Positions 10,187-18,928 of a stretch of 64,000 bases of DNA are shown one piece after another; the stretch's first letter is position 1, and each line of letters starts with the position of its first letter. A program made the translations under genes and the position numbers. The stretch spans positions 6,882,001-6,946,000 of the forward strand of contig NZ_JAUSQU010000001.1 in assembly GCF_030811455.1 (NCBI RefSeq), written 5' to 3'. Source of the stretch: Streptosporangium lutulentum. GTDB taxonomy: Bacteria > Actinomycetota > Actinomycetes > Streptosporangiales > Streptosporangiaceae. Below the pieces are notes generated by a model. That model did not search any database. It was not told where the DNA came from and saw only the letters and a list, made by a program, of their open reading frames with translations.

Positions 10187-11152
10187 CTACGGGCCGACGA
10201 TCCGGTCCGCGGCGGACGGGTGCCCCTGCTCCACGGATGAACGGCCGGCCCGTGAGGCGGTGTGTTCGAGGATCGGCTCGGCGATCCGGCGGGGCAGTCC
10301 CGGAGAGAAGAACCCGTGCCCCATTCCGGGGATCGTCCGCAGACGCGCGTTCGGGATCTGAGCCGCGACGGCCCGACCGTGCGGCAACGGGCGGAGAGGG
10401 TCTTCGGTGCCGTGGACGACCAGCGTCGGCGCCGTGATCGAGGAGAGCGGGACCAGCCGGTCTTCGGTCATCCGCCGGGAGGCCAGATCGTGGTTGGTGG
10501 CCGCGGCGGGGTCGGCGGCCTGGTCGTGGGCGGTCTCCACGAACCGCCGTGCGGCCTGCTCGTCGAAGGGGAGGACGTCGCCGTTCAGCACCCGCCAGGT
10601 CTCCACGTTCGCGGCGACGTGCTCGTCACGCGTCGTCGGCGGCGTGGTCGCTCGCCGGACGAGGTGGTGCAGGAACTCCGGCGTGGGTGGCGGCAGATCG
10701 CCGGGATCCGGTTCCTGTCCCGCCATGGCACGCGCCCACGCGGGCCCGGCGCTCTGGCCCATCGGGCCCGACATGATCGCAGTCAGGGTCAGCACGCGCT
10801 CCGGCCGGTGAGCCGCCAGCCACTGCCCGATCGCTCCGCCGAGGGACGCGCCCACGACATGCGCGGCGGCGATGCCGAGCCCGTCCAGCACCGCGACGGC
10901 ATCGGCCGCCATGTCCGCCAGCGTGTAGGGACGCGTGGCGAACGTCACGCACGTGGATCGCCCGGTGTCTCGATGGTCGAAGCGGATCACTTGCCGCCCG
11001 GCTCCGACGAGCGTCTCCACCATGTCGTCGGGCCATCCGGCACCCGGCGCGGAGGTGCCCATGATGAGCAGCACCGCGGGGTCGCCGGAATCACCGAATC
11101 GTTCCGTCCACAGCCGCAGATCGCCGGAGGCGACGTATTTTCCGTCGGTCAT
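10187..11152 (-). CDS. Alpha/beta hydrolase
   Basis: A 321-residue hydrolase. The oxyanion strand is AVLLIMGTSAPGAGWPD, the strand RFDHRDTGRST follows, the nucleophile elbow is GASLGG, an acid residue lies in VVHGTEDPLRPL and the histidine in GMGHGFF. The fold and spacing match the homoserine-acetyltransferase/lipase-like branch, but the substrate is unknown. ATG 11152 (MTDGKYVASG) is chosen; an open frame extends to 11206 but runs through the AT-rich promoter and operator. Expression is probably controlled by the palindrome at 11184-11205. Confidence 0.85.
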   Translation of the reverse strand: MTDGKYVASGDLRLWTERFGDSGDPAVLLIMGTSAPGAGWPDDMVETLVGAGRQVIRFDHRDTGRSTCVTFATRPYTLADMAADAVAVLDGLGIAAAHVVGASLGGAIGQWLAAHRPERVLTLTAIMSGPMGQSAGPAWARAMAGQEPDPGDLPPPTPEFLHHLVRRATTPPTTRDEHVAANVETWRVLNGDVLPFDEQAARRFVETAHDQAADPAAATNHDLASRRMTEDRLVPLSSITAPTLVVHGTEDPLRPLPHGRAVAAQIPNARLRTIPGMGHGFFSPGLPRRIAEPILEHTASRAGRSSVEQGHPSAADRIVGP

Positions 11153-11183
11153 GTCTTTAATGTAAAGACGATTAGGCCATTGA

Positions 11184-11220
11184 TGCAAATATGCGAATAT
11201 CTGCAATTCATGCTATAATA
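11184..11220 (-). promoter_or_regulatory. AT-rich operator and promoter of the 10187-11152 hydrolase
   Basis: The palindrome TGCAAATAT-GCGA-ATATCTGCA (11184-11205) matches at 8 of 9 positions per arm. Just upstream on the minus strand lies a -10-like TATTAT (11215-11220). This would place the transcription start next to or within the palindrome, as for a repressor site. The surrounding 90 bases are strikingly AT-rich compared with the rest of the window. No candidate regulator gene is adjacent. Confidence 0.6.
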
Positions 11221-11329
11221 CATTTATAAGAATGGCATTTTAATCGCGAGCGGCGAGCCGCTCTGATTTCACCTCGGAGTGCGGACGACCACCGCCGTGA
11301 TCACGCAGGCGTCACCCCGGCCCGCGCGA

Positions 11330-12460
11330 TCAGATGGGCAGGGTCGCGGTCAGCGGTGCGCCGATCTGGATGTCGAAGTACCCCGAAAGACCGTCTCGGC
11401 CGACAGCGCCCCGGTGCGCGTCGATGATCAGAATCGTCCCGGCCACGATGCCGGTGAAGCCGGTTCCGGACCGCCGCGACTGTTCGATGCGCTCGGTGAT
11501 CGGGCCGCGAACCGCCTCGGTGAGAAAGGTGAGGCCGTGCGGGAACTCCTCGCCGAGCGGATGACGTTGCCGCCCCGCCTCGATCTGGCTGCCGATGCCG
11601 AACCAGGCCGAAACGATCTGATCACCGCGGAGGGAGACCCGGAAGTCGCCGTTCGACTGAGGGCGGTCGCAGTTCTGCTGGGGCGGATAGAAGCAGTCGT
11701 AACCACCGGCCCGAAGATCGTCCACCGCCGAGCTCATCGTGGTCGCGTAGTGCTCGGCGCCGAACGGCCAGCGCCGCACGGAGCCGTCCCGGGCGGCGAC
11801 GACCAGCCCGTTGATCATGGAATAGTCGTAGTCCGCGTGCGCGTCCCGCCATGTGGCATGGGGGACCCCGTCGTCCTGTCGCACCGTCCGGTCCCGGAGG
11901 TCGTCCTCGAAGTCGTCGATCTCCTGTCGCGCGCGATCACCGGCGTCGGACCAGATCGCGGCCAGCGCCGGCGCCGCGGCGGCGACGGCCTGATCGTCCG
12001 TCTCGGGGTCCGCCGACCGTTCGGTGGGAGGGGGGAACCACGCCCAGGCGAGGCGGTTGTCGTGGTCGAGCAGGAACTGCGCCACCTGCGAATGGACGGT
12101 GTCCGCCTGGTCACGGTGACCGATCCGGCACCACAGGGCGCGGCCGTCCGCATTGGCCCGGACCTGCGCGCAGAACCAGCCGGCCTCCTCCAGGGGCCGG
12201 GTGACGGCCCCTGCCGCGCCGCCGGCCGGAACGGGTCCGGCTTGGGAGTCCTCACCCGCCGCGGCGTGGTCGTAGACGCCGGCGGGCGGCAGCGACGGCG
12301 GCTCGGCCGATCGGGTGCAGCCCGTCAGCGCGAGCGGGCCGAGGATCATGATCATTGAGGCGATCGCGATCGCGCGAACGGCCGGTCCGCATCGGCGTGC
12401 GGCCAGGGAGAACGGACGGGACACGGATTCATCGAAGCCGCTGGACCGGCGATTCTGCAA
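11330..12460 (-). CDS. Putative lipoprotein of unknown function
   Basis: A 376-residue protein with a basic N-terminus, a hydrophobic segment and a lipobox ALTGC ending near residue 48, so it is probably acylated and anchored outside the membrane. The mature part is acidic and aromatic, with several cysteines (FCAQVR, LWCRIG, YDCFYPP, QNCDRP) that could form disulfides. I do not recognise a family. The true start may be an internal codon closer to the hydrophobic segment, since the first 25 residues are long for a signal peptide. Confidence 0.75.
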   Translation of the reverse strand: MQNRRSSGFDESVSRPFSLAARRCGPAVRAIAIASMIMILGPLALTGCTRSAEPPSLPPAGVYDHAAAGEDSQAGPVPAGGAAGAVTRPLEEAGWFCAQVRANADGRALWCRIGHRDQADTVHSQVAQFLLDHDNRLAWAWFPPPTERSADPETDDQAVAAAAPALAAIWSDAGDRARQEIDDFEDDLRDRTVRQDDGVPHATWRDAHADYDYSMINGLVVAARDGSVRRWPFGAEHYATTMSSAVDDLRAGGYDCFYPPQQNCDRPQSNGDFRVSLRGDQIVSAWFGIGSQIEAGRQRHPLGEEFPHGLTFLTEAVRGPITERIEQSRRSGTGFTGIVAGTILIIDAHRGAVGRDGLSGYFDIQIGAPLTATLPI

Positions 12461-12556
12461 CTTCGATCACCAGTCGCGGGTTCGCGGTGACGTCGAGACG
12501 ATCGGCGGACGGTACCCGTCCAGGAGCCGAGGACACCCCGTGAGCCGCCTGCGCGC

Positions 12557-12925
12557 TCACCAGCCGGTGGCGAGGAGAAGACCACCGCCGGCCGCCTCGA
12601 CCCAGAAGTAGAGCCAGGAAGGGTAGAACGCCGAGGGCCGCTCGACGAGGTGCGCCGTCAGCCGCCCGAGGGCCATGCCCAGTAGCGCCACGGCGACGGC
12701 CACCACGGCGCCGCGCCGAATTCCGCCGACATCGGCGAGCGCCAGGGCCAGCAGTACGGCGATGCCCACCCCGAACCCCCCGTACACGGCACGTATCTCC
12801 GCCCGAGCTTCGGCGGAGCCCGCGATCATCCCGAACGGCCTGATCAGCGCGGCCGGCACGAGGAGTCCGTACAGGCCCATCGCCAGGAAGAAGACCATCA
12901 TGACGATGACGACCGCGGTGGCCAT
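12557..12925 (-). CDS. DUF4345 family membrane protein
   Basis: A 122-residue protein of four predicted transmembrane helices. It begins MATAVVIVMMVFFLAMGLYG and contains the EIRAVYGGFGVGIAVLL block typical of DUF4345. ATG 12925 is preferred over an upstream in-frame start because GAGGAG lies just before it. No function is established for the family. It reads away from the hydrolase at 12988 on the same strand, 62 bases downstream of it. Confidence 0.85.
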   Translation of the reverse strand: MATAVVIVMMVFFLAMGLYGLLVPAALIRPFGMIAGSAEARAEIRAVYGGFGVGIAVLLALALADVGGIRRGAVVAVAVALLGMALGRLTAHLVERPSAFYPSWLYFWVEAAGGGLLLATGW

Positions 12926-12987
12926 AAGCTCGCTCCTCGTGTCGTGAAAGAGTCGTTCGCCGGAGATGATGCCGCTGTGAGCCGGTC

Positions 12988-13734
12988 TCACCGATCCAGG
13001 TGTCCGGTCAGGAGACGGAGCAGGGCCTCAGGATCTTCGATATGCGGATCGTGCCCCGTCGGCAGGGACGCTTCCCGCACCAGGGACGACTCTCGCACAC
13101 TCGCGTCAAGCCGCCGCCGTGTCCAGACGCAATAGGCGCTCCAGGCGGGGACGAGATGCTCCGGGAACACGCCTGCGAAGGCCATCGCGTCGCCGCTGAC
13201 GACCAGGAGCGGACAACGCGCGGCACGATAGGCGGCGAACAGGTCGAGGGCGTCTATCTCACGCATGATGTGGAGGAACGACTCGGGGAGCCCCCGCCCC
13301 ATCTCGGCCAGGAACGAACCCATCTCCCGGCAGGCACGTTCCGCCGAGTCCTCGTCCAGGCCGAAGAACTGGTCAGGCCGCGTCGGGTTGCCGTGCCCGT
13401 CGAGGTTGACCGCGAGGGGGCACTCCGGGTGCTCCCCGGCCCACAGGGCGGCGACCATTCCCCCGAGGGAATGCCCGACGATCACAGGCCGGCGGAGTTC
13501 GTACTCCGTGACGACGGCGGCGACGTCCGCGAGCGCCTCTCGCCACGACCACGGCGCCTGGCCGGATTCGCCGTGGCCACGGAGATCCATGGACACCGGG
13601 CGGAACCCGTCGTCGACGAGAAGCCCCGCGAAGACCTCCCAGTCCTCGCGGGTCCGCCCGCCGCCGTGCAGGAGGAGAACGTCCCTGCCGTGTCCGCCGT
13701 GGTCTTCCGCCACGATCGGCACATCACCGGCCAT
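12988..13734 (-). CDS. Alpha/beta hydrolase
   Basis: A 248-residue protein with a complete hydrolase core. The oxyanion segment is VLLLHGGGRTREDW, then DLRGHGESG, the nucleophile elbow GHSLGG, an acid strand CPLLVVSGD and the histidine in TGHDPHIEDPEALL. ATG 13734 has AGGA 5 bases before it; an upstream in-frame ATG at 13788 with AAGG nearby would add 18 residues and cannot be excluded. Substrate unknown. Confidence 0.87.
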   Translation of the reverse strand: MAGDVPIVAEDHGGHGRDVLLLHGGGRTREDWEVFAGLLVDDGFRPVSMDLRGHGESGQAPWSWREALADVAAVVTEYELRRPVIVGHSLGGMVAALWAGEHPECPLAVNLDGHGNPTRPDQFFGLDEDSAERACREMGSFLAEMGRGLPESFLHIMREIDALDLFAAYRAARCPLLVVSGDAMAFAGVFPEHLVPAWSAYCVWTRRRLDASVRESSLVREASLPTGHDPHIEDPEALLRLLTGHLDR

Positions 13735-13851
13735 GAGCTTCCTGATCGCTCCCACGTCGTCCGCGCCTCTCGTCCTCGTCCCTCGCATGCCGCCCTTCGT
13801 AACACCCCGGCGCGGGCGGTCGCCACGGCTTTTCCGACGGCCGGCCCCCGC

Positions 13852-15186
13852 CTACGACCGCTGCTCGGTCAACTCCGTCCGCCCCGGGCCCTCGGCGTGC
13901 TCGGCGCCCTCCTGCCGGTCATCGGCACGGTCATCGTGACGTCGTTCCTTCTCCACGGGCCCGCCGTCGTGGCCGTCCTGCCGCCCATGCGCGGCGGAGG
14001 AGACGAAGTTCCGGCCGAAGGGGCGCCAGGCCACGACCGTGAGCACGGCCATCACCACCGCCGACACCCAGAACGGGCCCGTGATGCCCAGCCAGCGGGC
14101 GATGGATCCGCCGACCAGGGCGCCCAGCGCGGAGCCGCCGACGACGAGCATCATGTACACGCTCTGGACACGGCCGCGCAGCTCGTCGGGCACACTCCGC
14201 TGGCGCAGCGTGACGCTGACCGCGCCCAGGATCGAGCCGTGGACGCCGAAGGCGATCAGGACCGGTCCGGCGACCCACACCGTGGTGGCGAGCGCCAGCC
14301 CGACGTGCGTCAGCGTCTCGATGATCAGGCCGATCCGCAGCAGCAGCGAGTCGGAGAACCGTGCCTGGAGGCGAGGGGCGATCATCACCCCGATCAGCGA
14401 GCCGACCGCGGACACCGTGATGAGGATGCCGTAGCCGTACTCGTTGAGTCCGAGCCGCTCACGGCTGTAGAGCACGAGGATCGAGAAGCCGGCGAAGAGC
14501 GTGATGTTCATCAGGAACAGCGAGATGGCGAGCATCCGGATCGCGGAGTGGTGCCAGAGCCAGCGCATGCCCTCGCCGATGTCGGCGCGTACCGACCGCC
14601 GCCCGGCCGGAACGACCTGCCGTACCCCGCGCAGGGTGGAGATCAGCACGGCCGCCAGCACGAACGACACGGCGTTGATCCCGAACGGCAGCGCCGCCGC
14701 CACCACGAACAGGGCGGCGCCCACGGGCGGCGCGGCGAACTGGTTGACCACGAGGAAGACGGTCTGCATGCGCGCGTTGGCGCGCGGGAGATCCTCCGAC
14801 TTCACCACCATCGGCACCAGCGTCCCCGAGGCGTTGTCGCCCAGGGTCTCGCACGTGCCGAGCAGGAACCCGGCGGCGTAGATGATCGGGATCGTCGCCA
14901 TGTCCTGCCATACCGCCAGTGTCAGCGCGCCCACGATCAGGCCGCGGAGCACGTTGATCACCACGATCAGCCGCCGGCGGTCGAGGCGATCCACGAAGAC
15001 GCCGCTGACCAGCGAGAACAACAACCAGGGCACCTGCTGGACGAACACGGCCAAGCCGACCAGCACCGGATCGTCGGTGAGCGAGGCGACGAGCAACGGC
15101 GCGGCGGCCGCCGCTATGCCGTCGCCGATGTTGGAGACGGCGGTGGCCGCCCACAACGTGTTGAAGTTCCTGCCCAGCCCGGCCAT
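13852..15186 (-). CDS. MFS transporter (MDR/EntS-like exporter)
   Basis: A 444-residue protein with about 12 hydrophobic segments. The MFS loop 2-3 signature is visible as GVFVDRLDRRRLIVV. The conserved opening FNTLWAATAVSNIGDGIAAA is typical of the EntS/multidrug exporter branch. The C-terminal 45 residues are hydrophilic and charged. ATG 15186 lies 9 bases after AGGAG, so the GTG three codons earlier is less likely. Substrate unknown. Confidence 0.92.
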   Translation of the reverse strand: MAGLGRNFNTLWAATAVSNIGDGIAAAAAPLLVASLTDDPVLVGLAVFVQQVPWLLFSLVSGVFVDRLDRRRLIVVINVLRGLIVGALTLAVWQDMATIPIIYAAGFLLGTCETLGDNASGTLVPMVVKSEDLPRANARMQTVFLVVNQFAAPPVGAALFVVAAALPFGINAVSFVLAAVLISTLRGVRQVVPAGRRSVRADIGEGMRWLWHHSAIRMLAISLFLMNITLFAGFSILVLYSRERLGLNEYGYGILITVSAVGSLIGVMIAPRLQARFSDSLLLRIGLIIETLTHVGLALATTVWVAGPVLIAFGVHGSILGAVSVTLRQRSVPDELRGRVQSVYMMLVVGGSALGALVGGSIARWLGITGPFWVSAVVMAVLTVVAWRPFGRNFVSSAAHGRQDGHDGGPVEKERRHDDRADDRQEGAEHAEGPGRTELTEQRS

Positions 15187-15553
15187 CTTCCGCACTCCTG
15201 TCGCTGAGAACGCCCGGCAGAACGGCCGTCGCGCCGACGTCGAGGGTCTGTTCCCAGGGGAGGGGAGAGCCTCGACGCCAGGTGATGCTCAGGTCGGCGG
15301 CGTCGAACACCGGCCGAGAGCCGAGATCATCCTCGCAGAGTGCGCATACCGGGAAAACCGCGACGCCGCCGTACCCGGGCAGGTGGCCTGGGGACCGGCC
15401 CCGGGCGGCGGCGATCCGAGTCGTCGCCGCACCACACGCCCGCCGTACCCCGGGCGACGTCACGGCCGCTCACGGATCCGCCGGGCCGGCACGAAGCCGG
15501 CCCGGCGGAGAGCGCAGGTATGAGTGACCCGCGCGTGCGGGGAATGGGACGGG
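15187..15553. other. Intergenic region, 367 bases
   Basis: It lies between the phospholipase stop and the MFS start, both on the minus strand. Apart from the terminator at 15477-15509 I see no gene, repeat or RNA in it. It must carry the promoter of the MFS gene near 15190-15260, but I cannot fix the promoter elements. Confidence 0.4.
15477..15509 (-). terminator. Hairpin terminator of the phospholipase gene
   Basis: Perfect 14-base arms (15477-15490 and 15496-15509) enclose the 5-base loop ACGAA, 44 bases beyond the phospholipase stop. It has no T-tract. The stem is almost entirely G-C. Confidence 0.75.
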
Positions 15554-16075
15554 TCAGTTATCGGCGTTCTGGGCGGCCCGTTCGGCGGTCTGGCGGATCT
15601 GTTCGATCTGCGCCTCGGTGACGTTGAGGTTGCCGAATGTCTTGACCGCCTGGTAGTAGGTCCAGGCGAGGCTGTTGCAGCTGGCCTTGGGAATGGCGGA
15701 ATATCCCGCGCAGATCTGCTTCATATCGAAGTAGAACGCGTCGTCGATACGTGGCTTGTTCGCCGGGAACTGGCCCACCACCTTGTAGTTGCGGTAGCCG
15801 AAGTCGTGACGCCGGCACGGCATTCTGAAGTCGAATCCGAGTGGCTGGTCGGGGCTGGTCGAGCAGAGGTCGGTCGACCAGTCGAAGGCGTAGTCCGCCC
15901 AGCCGGCCTGGTTCTGCCAGGCGGAGCGCCAACTGTTGGCGCTGGCTGTCGTGGGCTGGCTGAAACCGGAAAGTGCGGCCAGCTTTTGCTCCGGCGTCAC
16001 CGCGTAGGCAGGAAGCGTTAATCCGAGTAATGTCGTGAGGGAGAGGGCGACGGTTATGAGGGCGCGTTTAACCAT
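15554..16075 (-). CDS. Secreted prokaryotic phospholipase A2
   Basis: A 173-residue preprotein. Residues 1-25 form a classical Sec signal peptide (basic start, hydrophobic core, cleavage after PAYA). The mature part carries the bacterial PLA2 catalytic motif CRRHDFGYRN, in which His-Asp is the catalytic pair, and four cysteines (CSTS, CRRH, CAGY, CNSL) that suit the two disulfides of the Streptomyces enzyme. It should release the sn-2 fatty acid from phospholipids outside the cell. Length and motif order match the family. Confidence 0.93.
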   Translation of the reverse strand: MVKRALITVALSLTTLLGLTLPAYAVTPEQKLAALSGFSQPTTASANSWRSAWQNQAGWADYAFDWSTDLCSTSPDQPLGFDFRMPCRRHDFGYRNYKVVGQFPANKPRIDDAFYFDMKQICAGYSAIPKASCNSLAWTYYQAVKTFGNLNVTEAQIEQIRQTAERAAQNADN

Positions 16076-16363
16076 GGGGGGATCCGCCTTTGACTGGGAT
16101 TACCTCACGGCAGGGTTCTGCCACCGCCTAACAATGAAACGAAACATCCTGGAAAGCCGGAACGGATCTTCGCAAAGATCGGCATGAGTGCTTGTCGACA
16201 ATCACCGTTTACAGGGATTACCGAATCCTGTAATATCGCCTTCCGAAAAGTCGAGCCATAAAGGCGCGCGCCCTGCTCACGGTGGCCCCGGAAAGCCGAT
16301 GGGTTCCTCCGCCCGCGAAAAGGCGCCCCCTCCCCCGCGCACCGCCCGCCTGCCCGCCGCCGG

Positions 16364-17017
16364 TCACGGCCGTTCGGGCTTGCGGGCCAGCAGGCAGACC
16401 TGCTGCCTCTTCTGTCCCTCGCGGGGCTCCTCCAGCAGTCGCGCGGTGACGACGAACCCGGCCTCGGTGAGCAGTTCGGCGATGCGGTCGGGCGGCAGCA
16501 GGTAGGACTCGTAGGACACCGGGTGGCCGTACCCCTGCTGCGGACGCAGGTGCTCATCTCCGACGTGAGTCCCCAGCAACAGGTAGCCGCCCGGCGCCAG
16601 CGTCCGGTGGAACTCGGCGTACACCACCGGCAGTTGCTCCCACGGGATGTGGTGGGTCGACCACCAGGCGAGGACTCCGCCCAGTTCGCCGTCCTTGAGA
16701 TCCAGCGCGGTCATCGAACCCTCGCCGAACCGCAGGCCCGGGTGCCTGCGCCGGGCCACCTCGACCATCCCGGGCGAAAGGTCGACGCCGAACGCCGGCA
16801 CTCCCAGCGCGTCCAGGTGCGCCGTCACATGGCCGGGCCCGCAGCCGATGTCGGCGACCGGCCCACCCCCGGCGGCCTGTACGAGTTCGGCGAACGCGGC
16901 CAGCATCGCGCGGCTCAGCGGCATGCTCGCAAGCGCGGTTCCGTAGCGTTCCGCGTAGTCGACGGCGACGGTGTCGTAGGACATCCGGATGGCGTTCAGG
17001 TAGGGGAGCTCGGTCAT
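16364..17017 (-). CDS. Class I SAM-dependent methyltransferase
   Basis: A 217-residue protein. SAM motif I is VADIGCGPGHVTAHL at about residues 53-67, motif II the acidic strand end FGVDLSPGMVE, and the post-motif strand LAPGGYLLLGTH. This is the methyltransf_11/25 type. ATG 17017 (MTELPYLN) is chosen since the conserved fold starts soon after. The substrate is unknown. It is divergent from the Nudix gene at 17145, about 130 bases apart. Confidence 0.9.
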   Translation of the reverse strand: MTELPYLNAIRMSYDTVAVDYAERYGTALASMPLSRAMLAAFAELVQAAGGGPVADIGCGPGHVTAHLDALGVPAFGVDLSPGMVEVARRRHPGLRFGEGSMTALDLKDGELGGVLAWWSTHHIPWEQLPVVYAEFHRTLAPGGYLLLGTHVGDEHLRPQQGYGHPVSYESYLLPPDRIAELLTEAGFVVTARLLEEPREGQKRQQVCLLARKPERP

Positions 17018-17144
17018 GCGGATCACCGTAGCCCGTCGCTCTCGTCGTCTCCTCCCCGTTCCGGGTACGGCCGACCTGCGGGCGGACCCGCCCTCGATAG
17101 GATGCGCCGAGGTCAGGCAGACGTGGGAGCGGGGAGGCGGCGCG

Positions 17145-17546
17145 ATGTCCAAGGTCATCGACAAGGTGGCGTGGGTGCGCCTGGAAGACGGCAGGATCCT
17201 CAGCACGCGCTCGCGGGGCAAGGACGTCTACTACATTCCCGGCGGCAAGCGGGAGACCGGAGAGAGCGACGCCGAGACGCTGGCACGGGAGGTCGAGGAG
17301 GAGCTCACCGTGGCGATCCTGCCGGAGACCGTCGCCCGTCTCGGCACCTACGAGGCTCAGGCCCACGGTCATCCGGAGGGCCTGCTGGTCCGCATGACCT
17401 GCTACACCGGCGACTATCGCGGCACGCTCACCCCGAGCAGCGAGATCGAAGAGGTCCGCTGGCTGTCCTACGCCGACCGCGACCGGGTGTCCCCGGTGGA
17501 TCAGCTGATCTTCGACGACCTCAGGGCATCGGACCTCCTGGCCTGA
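17145..17546 (+). CDS. Nudix hydrolase
   Basis: A 133-residue protein with an intact Nudix box: GKRETGE, seven residues, then REVEEEL (about residues 31-52), which fits GX5EX7REUXEE. It should hydrolyse a nucleoside-diphosphate-linked substrate with Mg2+. ATG 17145 follows GGGAGG at good distance. An open frame to 17016 exists but lacks conservation. Confidence 0.92.
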   Translation: MSKVIDKVAWVRLEDGRILSTRSRGKDVYYIPGGKRETGESDAETLAREVEEELTVAILPETVARLGTYEAQAHGHPEGLLVRMTCYTGDYRGTLTPSSEIEEVRWLSYADRDRVSPVDQLIFDDLRASDLLA

Positions 17547-17593
17547 CCCCTCGGCCGGACCTCGGCGTCCCCGGTGGAAGTGCCTGCGTGGCC

Positions 17594-18304
17594 CTACGCG
17601 GGCTTCGGCAGCCCCGCGATGATCATTTTTGCCAGCAGTTCGTAGCTGTCGTCCAGGTCGAAGGGGAGCCCGAAGCCACCCGCGGCCTCCAGGACGGCGA
17701 AGCCGTGGACGGCCGCGCGCAGGCACCTCGTCGCGTGGATGGCGTCCGCCCCTTCCAGCCCGTACGCGCGAAGCGTGGCGAGCACGATGTCGACCAGCCG
17801 CCCGCCCACCGCGGTCAGATCGGCCCAGTCGGGGTCGAGGGTGCCCACGAGGACCAGCGCGGGGACGCGGAGGTTCGGGAGCTGGGCGCCCGCGTCGGTC
17901 GGGGCGGACGTGCCCATCCTGCTGACCACGGCCATCCGGCCCGGCCGGCGCAGCGCCCTCTCCAGCGCGGCCATGGACTCGTCGTAGTCGGCGGGCTTGG
18001 CCCCGGGGTAGGCGTGGTCGAGGTAGCGCATCCACAGCCCCACGCTGCGCAGCATCCCGGTGACCATGAGCAGGGCGATGCCCTTGCGGTGCCGGCCGTT
18101 GCGCAGCAGGCCGCCCAGGTCCGGCTTCTGGGCCCGGGTGAACGGGGCGATCTCGACGATGGCGCTGACCAGCTCCGGATCCAGCGCCGCCGCGATGGTG
18201 GCCGCGCCTCCGGCGAAGGAGTGACCGACGACGACCGCCGGCCCGCCCAGGAGGCGGATCGCCCCGGCGGGGATCGTCGTGAGCGAGGATGGACTCATGG
18301 ACAC
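17594..18304 (-). pseudogene. Chimeric remnant: truncated alpha/beta hydrolase joined to a TetR C-terminal domain
   Basis: The frame encodes 236 residues. The first 165 or so are an alpha/beta hydrolase lacking about the first 80-90 residues: it begins just before the nucleophile elbow VVVGHSFAGG and runs to the acid strand LVLVGTLDPDW. It then passes without a break into DAIHATRCLRAAVHGFAVLE and AAGGFGLPFDLDDSYELL, the ligand-domain end of a TetR/AcrR regulator (WHG type). Neither parent is complete: no oxyanion strand, no catalytic histidine, no DNA-binding domain. The 5' end overlaps the divergent NTF2 gene by 8 bases. The simplest reading is an internal deletion that fused two neighbouring genes. 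Confidence 0.7.
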
Positions 18305-18701
18305 TCGGGAAGCGGCGGAACGGTTCGCCCAGACGTGGGAGCGCGGCTGGACGGCGCACGACGTGGATCTGCTCGGCGCCCTCTACGCCGGCGGCTGCAC
18401 ACATCGCTCGATGCCGTTCCGGCCCGTCCATCAGGGCCGGACGGGGCTGCTGGACTACATTCGATGGTCGTTCGTCAGCGAACGCGCCACCGACGTGCGC
18501 TTCGGAAGCCCGATCGTCGACGGCGACCGGGCGTTCGTGGAGTACCGCGCCTTCCTCGTCGAGAACGAAGGGGACAAGCCGGTCACCCTCGCCGGGTGCG
18601 CGGCCGTACGGTTCGACGAGGACGGGCTGGTCGTCGAGGCCCGCGACTACTGGCACATCGCCGACGGCCATCACGAGCCGGAGGGCGACCTCTTCCTGTG
18701 A
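18297..18701 (+). CDS. NTF2-like (SnoaL-type) protein
   Basis: A 134-residue single-domain protein: helix RFAQTWERGWTAHDVDLLG, then strands ending in VVEARDYWHIADGHHEP, as in polyketide-cyclase/ketosteroid-isomerase-like NTF2 proteins. The reaction is unknown. ATG 18297 follows GAGGA. It overlaps head to head with the chimeric remnant at 17594-18304. Confidence 0.87.
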   Translation: MDTREAAERFAQTWERGWTAHDVDLLGALYAGGCTHRSMPFRPVHQGRTGLLDYIRWSFVSERATDVRFGSPIVDGDRAFVEYRAFLVENEGDKPVTLAGCAAVRFDEDGLVVEARDYWHIADGHHEPEGDLFL

Positions 18702-18796
18702 GCCGCCGGTCTCCGCGGCGGCCGGGTCCGGTCGCTCGACGGGTGCCGGGGACGCCCCTCACGACCGGGCCGTCGGGTCGGCGAGGATTCACCGCG

Positions 18797-18845
18797 CCCG
18801 GATGAGAGCCCGGATGAGAGCTCGGATGAGAGAACGTTAACGTTC
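18797..18845. repeat. Triple 12-base direct repeat plus 14-base palindrome upstream of 18929
   Basis: Three tandem copies of CCCGGATGAGAG (18797-18808, 18809-18820, 18821-18832; the third has T at position 2) run straight into the perfect palindrome GAACGTTAACGTTC (18832-18845). It lies about 85 bases before the secreted-protein start at 18929 and looks like a regulatory array for that gene. Confidence 0.65.
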
Positions 18846-18928
18846 GTCTCACCGAGCCCTCACCGCCGGTCGAAATCCTTCGTATGGCCGGGCAGACAGC
18901 CCGAGCCGAAGCTGACGGAGGGTGCGAC

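Noticed and set aside
13000-15207. A 735-codon plus-strand frame across the hydrolase and MFS genes
   Set aside because: It is the mirror of two genes with clear motifs on the minus strand and has shadow-type composition.
16554-18674. A 706-codon minus-strand frame over the methyltransferase, Nudix and NTF2 genes
   Set aside because: It crosses genes on both strands with convincing families and has no domain of its own.
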